64,000 bases of DNA, from contig CACZVM010000003.1 of NCBI GenBank assembly GCA_902784585.1, positions 62,001 through 126,000 on the forward strand, written 5' to 3'. The position numbers and the translations under genes were made by a program. This DNA is from an uncultured Bacteroidales bacterium. GTDB taxonomy: Bacteria > Bacteroidota > Bacteroidia > Bacteroidales > Paludibacteraceae. Below, piece by piece: positions 60,550 through 64,000 of the stretch. The stretch's first letter is position 1; each line of letters begins with the position of its first letter. The notes below the pieces were generated by a model. The model saw only the letters and a program-made list of their open reading frames with translations, was not told the origin of the DNA and searched no databases.

Positions 60550-61904
60550 CAAACCAGCCCTTGCTCGACCATCGCGTTGGCGACTTTCATGAAGCCGGCG
60601 ATGTTAGCGCCCTTGACGTAGTTGATATATCCGTCCTCCTCAGTGCCGTACTTGAGGCATGCGGCGTGGATGTCGGCCATGATGGTGCGCAGACGTTGGT
60701 CCACCTCTTCGGCAGTCCACTTGAGTCGCATGGAGTTCTGTGTCATCTCCAGTCCGCTGGTGGCTACACCTCCGGCGTTGCTGGCCTTACCCGGGCTATA
60801 GAGTATCTTTGCGCCCTGGAAGAGTGCGATGGCTTCGGGTGTCGAGGGCATGTTGGCTCCTTCGGTCACGCAGAAGCATCCGTTCTTCAGCAGGTTCTCC
60901 GCATCGGCTTTCTCTATCTCGTTCTGCGTAGCGCAGGGCATGGCTATGTCGCATGCTATCTTCCACGGCCGTTCGCCGGCGAAGTATTGCGCTTGCGGGT
61001 ACTTGGCGGCATATTCCTTGATACGTCCGCGGCGCACGTTCTTCAGTTCGAAGACGTAAGCCAGTTTCTCTTCGTTCAGTCCTTCGGGATCGTAGATAAA
61101 TCCGTCGGAGTCGCTCAGCGTGAGCACCTTAGCTCCGAGCCGCATGGCTTTCTGAGCGGCGAACTGTGCCACGTTGCCGGCACCGGATATGCATACGCGC
61201 TTGCCCTGGAAGGTCTCGCCGCGTGTAGCCAGCATCGCTTCGGCGAAATAGCATGCGCCGTAGCCGGTAGCCTCCGGACGCATGAGCGATCCGCCCCAGT
61301 GCTGTCCCTTGCCGGTCAGCGTGCCGGTGAACTCGTCGCGCAGCCGTTTGTACTGGCCGAACATATATCCTATCTCGCGTCCGCCTACGCCGATGTCACC
61401 GGCCGGTACGTCGGTGTCGGCTCCTATATGGCGCTGCAGCTCGGTCATGAACGATTGGCAGAAGCGCATCACCTCGGCGTCGCTCTTGCCGCGAGGCGAG
61501 AAGTCGGATCCGCCCTTGGCGCCGCCCATAGGCAGCGTCGTCAGGGCGTTCTTGAAGGTCTGCTCGAAGGCGAGGAACTTCATGATGCTCAGGTTGACGC
61601 TGGCATGAAAACGTATGCCGCCTTTGTACGGTCCAATGGCCGAGTTCATCTGTACGCGGAATCCTCGGTTGATCTGCACCTCTCCCTGATCGTCCATCCA
61701 TGGCACGCGGAACATGATCACGCGTTCGGGCTCGACCATGCGTTCCATCACTTTCTGCTCGCGCAGGTAGGGGTACGCCATGATCATTGGCGCCACGCTC
61801 TCCACCACTTCTTTCACTGCCTGGTGAAACTCACTCTCACCGGGGTTTTTCCTTACGAGATCAGCCATGAAGCCGTCTACGTACATCTGTGTTTGCTTAT
61901 CCAT
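60549..61904 (-). CDS. gdhA: NADP-specific glutamate dehydrogenase
   Basis: A complete 451-residue hexameric-type enzyme. Seen: GPYKGGIRFHASVN, the catalytic Lys region LPMGGAKGGSDF, PAGDIGVGGREIGYMFGQYK and the Rossmann site GAGNVAQFAAQKA, then GANMPSTPEA and NAGGVATSGLEMTQNS. It interconverts glutamate and 2-oxoglutarate plus ammonia. The promoter is 39 nt upstream. Confidence 0.96.
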   Translation of the reverse strand: MDKQTQMYVDGFMADLVRKNPGESEFHQAVKEVVESVAPMIMAYPYLREQKVMERMVEPERVIMFRVPWMDDQGEVQINRGFRVQMNSAIGPYKGGIRFHASVNLSIMKFLAFEQTFKNALTTLPMGGAKGGSDFSPRGKSDAEVMRFCQSFMTELQRHIGADTDVPAGDIGVGGREIGYMFGQYKRLRDEFTGTLTGKGQHWGGSLMRPEATGYGACYFAEAMLATRGETFQGKRVCISGAGNVAQFAAQKAMRLGAKVLTLSDSDGFIYDPEGLNEEKLAYVFELKNVRRGRIKEYAAKYPQAQYFAGERPWKIACDIAMPCATQNEIEKADAENLLKNGCFCVTEGANMPSTPEAIALFQGAKILYSPGKASNAGGVATSGLEMTQNSMRLKWTAEEVDQRLRTIMADIHAACLKYGTEEDGYINYVKGANIAGFMKVANAMVEQGLV

Positions 61905-61942
61905 AACGGTTGTTGATTTTTGTCTTCACATAAAATGCGCTG

Positions 61943-61974
61943 CAAAGATACAACAAAAAAATGACATACGCAAG
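61943..61974 (-). promoter_or_regulatory. gdhA promoter
   Basis: Minus-strand -7 TATCTTTG (61943-61950), 20-nt spacer CGTATGTCATTTTTTTGTTG, -33 CTTG (61971-61974), the last in the loop of the terminator-like hairpin of the upstream gene. Confidence 0.8.
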
Positions 61975-61993
61975 CGTGCATGCCATTTTTTTT
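61955..61993. terminator. Imperfect A/T-flanked hairpin, terminator of the barrel gene
   Basis: A7-TG-ACATACGC, AA, GCGTGCATG-CCA-T8: an imperfect inverted repeat with A- and T-runs at both ends, 36 bp past the stop at 62029. It overlaps the gdhA promoter. Confidence 0.65.
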
Positions 61994-62028
61994 ATCCATC
62001 AGCATTCAGATTTGTTTAATAAACCTGT

Positions 62029-62934
62029 TTAATCCCTATAGCAGCGGCAGGGATAGGTGCGGCGGGCGTACGGATTGTATGGAGAAAGCGTGTAGGACAG
62101 TTTGATACCGACGTCAAACAGGTTGTAGCGAGATACCAAGGCTTTTCCTTGTCGCTCTGCACACAAGACGGGACTGAGGATGCGGGATAGCGGAAGCCCG
62201 TCACGCGTGTCGGTAAGCATGATAAGAGATGATTGCAGCGCAGCGGGGTTGTTGTTGGTGGGAGTGAAACAATAGTCTGCATATATACCGACAGTTAGGC
62301 CATATTTGTTCTTGCCGTAGGTATAGAAAGGAATATCGTAACTGATTTCAGCTGCCAGCCACCATTGGACTGTTGGTGGTGAGGTCTTGCCGCTGTTCTC
62401 CACGGCAAACGAACGCGAGGCAGCGAGCGGATAGGATTCGTAAACGCGATTCTCGTAATCCGGGTAATAGACCGAAAGGGCTGCATTCTTCACTTTTTCC
62501 TCCCATGAACAGGAAAGCGGGAAAACAATCTTAGGGCCAACGAAAAGGCCGACTTTCTTCCATTTTAACGCCATTTGTACAGGAAAACCGACAGACCAGG
62601 TGGTCTGCATTTCGGATAATGAACCGATCGTATAGTCGATCTGCATTTGCTCATTATCGACATCTATTGTGGTATAGGAATCGGTATAGTCAGTTTTGCC
62701 CCACCCTGTGCGATGCATGTCAGCGGTTACACCGATTCGGAAACCGATCACATGTTGGGAATAATAGCCGTACGCAGCATGCAGACCTACGGTGGCACCG
62801 GGCTTCAAGGATAGATAGGTATGCTGACTATTCAGTCCTGCCAGACCTCCATGAAGTCCAAGTTCAAGTGTATGCTGTGCCTGCAGGCAGAGAGCCGCAC
62901 TCAATAATCCTATGAGCAATACACGGTGTTTCAC
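62029..62934 (-). CDS. Outer-membrane beta-barrel protein of unknown function
   Basis: A 301-residue protein starting at GTG (62932-62934), which overlaps the upstream TGA as GTGA. A signal peptide (about 1-19, ending CLQA) is followed by alternating amphipathic strands of PorT/outer-membrane barrel type (LELGLHGGLAGL, GLHAAYGYYSQHVIGFRIGV, VGLFVGPKIVFPLSC, GLTVGIYADYCF, VGIKLSYTL). The C-terminal tail PYARRTYPCRCYRD is unusual for a barrel end. It is coupled to the surface protein encoded upstream. Confidence 0.75.
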   Translation of the reverse strand: MKHRVLLIGLLSAALCLQAQHTLELGLHGGLAGLNSQHTYLSLKPGATVGLHAAYGYYSQHVIGFRIGVTADMHRTGWGKTDYTDSYTTIDVDNEQMQIDYTIGSLSEMQTTWSVGFPVQMALKWKKVGLFVGPKIVFPLSCSWEEKVKNAALSVYYPDYENRVYESYPLAASRSFAVENSGKTSPPTVQWWLAAEISYDIPFYTYGKNKYGLTVGIYADYCFTPTNNNPAALQSSLIMLTDTRDGLPLSRILSPVLCAERQGKALVSRYNLFDVGIKLSYTLSPYNPYARRTYPCRCYRD

Positions 62935-64000
62935 GGAATAAGTTTCTTCTCGATGCGTTGTTCTCCGTTTTGTTCTATCTGAATGATATACAATCCTCGC
63001 GGCAAGGATGGAACGGTGTTTTCTCCTTCTGCTTGATAGATGAGGTGCCCGTTATGACGATAGATGCGTATGCGGCTTGGCGCTTGAGTTAGAGCCGGTT
63101 GGATAGTAAGAATCTCAGACCATACATAACTGCCATCATCCATGCGCAAACGCAACTGGAAGTCACCTAGCAGTTCGTTCTGCTCGGAATAATCATCTTC
63201 GGTGGCACCGATAATGGCCGTGCCATCCTTGTACCACTGATAGCCGATCACTGTTCGTTGCGGGAAGAGCGTCCGAACGCGTGTGTTGTTGCATAGCAGC
63301 ACCCAGTTGTACTTGTTAACAATGATGTCATATAGCCGTTCGCAATGCACGGTATCCAGACGCAAAGTATATTCCACAAAGAGACAATTGGGCCATCGCG
63401 GGTGCGGAACAGACTGTTGGTTGGTGCCTATGTCGCTGAACGGCACTTCAAACCCATCCCCAATCCACACAAAAGGCATCAAGGTGTCGCAGACGGTGGT
63501 ATCCAACGTAAACGTCTGTATATCAGGGCAGCAGACTTGTGTTAAGAGAGTCCAAGTGGTTTGCAAGGTATCGCAGCCATGGTTGTCTTTTTCTACCGTT
63601 TTTTGTTCTCCGGGTTCGTTGAATAGAAGTCCATGCCATGTGAAAGGCATGAGGGTGTCGCAGACCGTTGTATCGCGGGTGGCGTAATGTAGGTCAGGGC
63701 AAGGCGGCGGTGCACAAGCCTGTACATTCAAACGGAAGGGTGCGCTCTGAGCACGACAGTTGACACTCTCGATATTACCTGCACCGGAAACGGCCACTTT
63801 GTACCAACCGGAATCGGCCTTATGGACAGCATCGATGGTCGGATTTGGTCCGATGAAACCGGGAAGTTCCGTCCATACAAGACTATCTTCCGAGCGGTTC
63901 GGCCAGTGTGCCGTCGTTGGTAAAGTCCACCGCGAACTCATATACGGAATCCAGACATGCCGTATTCTCTGAAACAATTGCGGGAGAAGGCATACAAAGC
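62931..64000 (-). CDS. Large cell-surface protein, N-terminus outside window, with a frameshift near 63890
   Basis: About 350 C-terminal residues of a secreted protein. There is an Ig-like segment (ADSGWYKVAVSGAGN), then two copies of the Bacteroidota repeat DTTVCDTLMPF-[TV]-W with GCDTLQTTWTL, a domain with GYQWYKDGTAIIGATEDDY, and a C-terminal type IX-like tail (RIRIYRHNGHLIY ... PRGLYIIQIEQNG ... KKLIP). Upstream of about 63890 the natural sequence is in another frame (PSPAIVSENTACLDSVYEFAVDFTNDGTLAEP) which ends at TAG 63883-63885. So a one-base gain or two-base loss separates the halves. It could be a sequencing error or a real break. Confidence 0.75.
   Translation of the reverse strand, partial: FVCLLPQLFQRIRHVWIPYMSSRWTLPTTAHWPNRSEDSLVWTELPGFIGPNPTIDAVHKADSGWYKVAVSGAGNIESVNCRAQSAPFRLNVQACAPPPCPDLHYATRDTTVCDTLMPFTWHGLLFNEPGEQKTVEKDNHGCDTLQTTWTLLTQVCCPDIQTFTLDTTVCDTLMPFVWIGDGFEVPFSDIGTNQQSVPHPRWPNCLFVEYTLRLDTVHCERLYDIIVNKYNWVLLCNNTRVRTLFPQRTVIGYQWYKDGTAIIGATEDDYSEQNELLGDFQLRLRMDDGSYVWSEILTIQPALTQAPSRIRIYRHNGHLIYQAEGENTVPSLPRGLYIIQIEQNGEQRIEKKLIP

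Overview
The window looks like chromosome of a Bacteroidales bacterium (phylum Bacteroidota). The basis is the promoter style (TTTG, about 20 nt, then TAnnTTTG, seen more than fifteen times), almost no Shine-Dalgarno sites, a lipoprotein with a PKD domain, type IX-like C-terminal tails on secreted proteins, a Bacteroidales-type V-ATPase operon, an energy-transducer TonB protein and the typical gut/rumen Bacteroidales housekeeping set. I cannot name the genus. I see no rRNA, tRNA, transposase, integrase or CRISPR array.

Layout. 1-4860 is accessory in character: a PKD lipoprotein cut by the window edge, a two-domain membrane protein, a polytopic TonB protein, a Bro-N/DinD-like protein, and two copies of a structured repeat of about 234-261 bp. 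4907-17385 is a long leftward block. In transcription order it is V-ATPase E, DUF2764, A, a secreted M6 protease, B, D, I, K, then fabD, pfkA, ferritin and DUF456. 17500-20983 runs rightward: S9 peptidase, acyl-ACP thioesterase and a free-standing C-terminal piece of class II ribonucleotide reductase. 21020-28628 holds RNase G, a 29-residue ribosomal-type protein, HU, mutY, a DUF2520 protein, an M20 dipeptidase, ispE and a histidine kinase. 28668-32746 encodes a sodium-pumping methylmalonyl-CoA decarboxylase (B, biotin carrier, delta, A) plus methylmalonyl-CoA epimerase. 32884-42342 holds an MBL nuclease, a MalY-type lyase, groES-groEL, a YitT protein, gcvP and a Crp/Fnr regulator. 42374-50328 is a six-gene leftward operon with every junction overlapping (AspT-type transporter, MATE, sfp, dnaX, ygiQ, M23 peptidase). 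50446-64000 holds queH, an aminotransferase, an SDR, an NSS transporter, a SIMPL protein, a Na/Pi transporter, a receiver/PEP-synthase-like protein, an S23-type four-helix-bundle protein, gdhA, a beta-barrel protein and a large cell-surface protein that runs off the window.

How the genes work together. Several genes point to a sodium-based, propionate-forming fermentation: methylmalonyl-CoA epimerase and decarboxylase (exports Na+), a V-ATPase whose K subunit keeps all Na+-binding side chains, Na/Pi and NSS transporters, and amino-acid catabolism (gdhA, gcvP, peptidases).

The most unusual signal is not a gene. More than twenty small arrays of degenerate 7-bp (sometimes 8-bp) units lie across the window. 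They sit between genes, often supplying the stop codon of the gene they touch, and inside conserved genes, where they add short stop-free peptides. Two AT-rich arrays bracket the S23-family gene. Other points worth checking: in-frame losses of catalytic segments in ferritin and phosphofructokinase, a conserved leader hairpin shared by two unrelated genes, convergent genes whose 3' ends overprint each other, and terminator hairpins fused to the promoter of the next gene.
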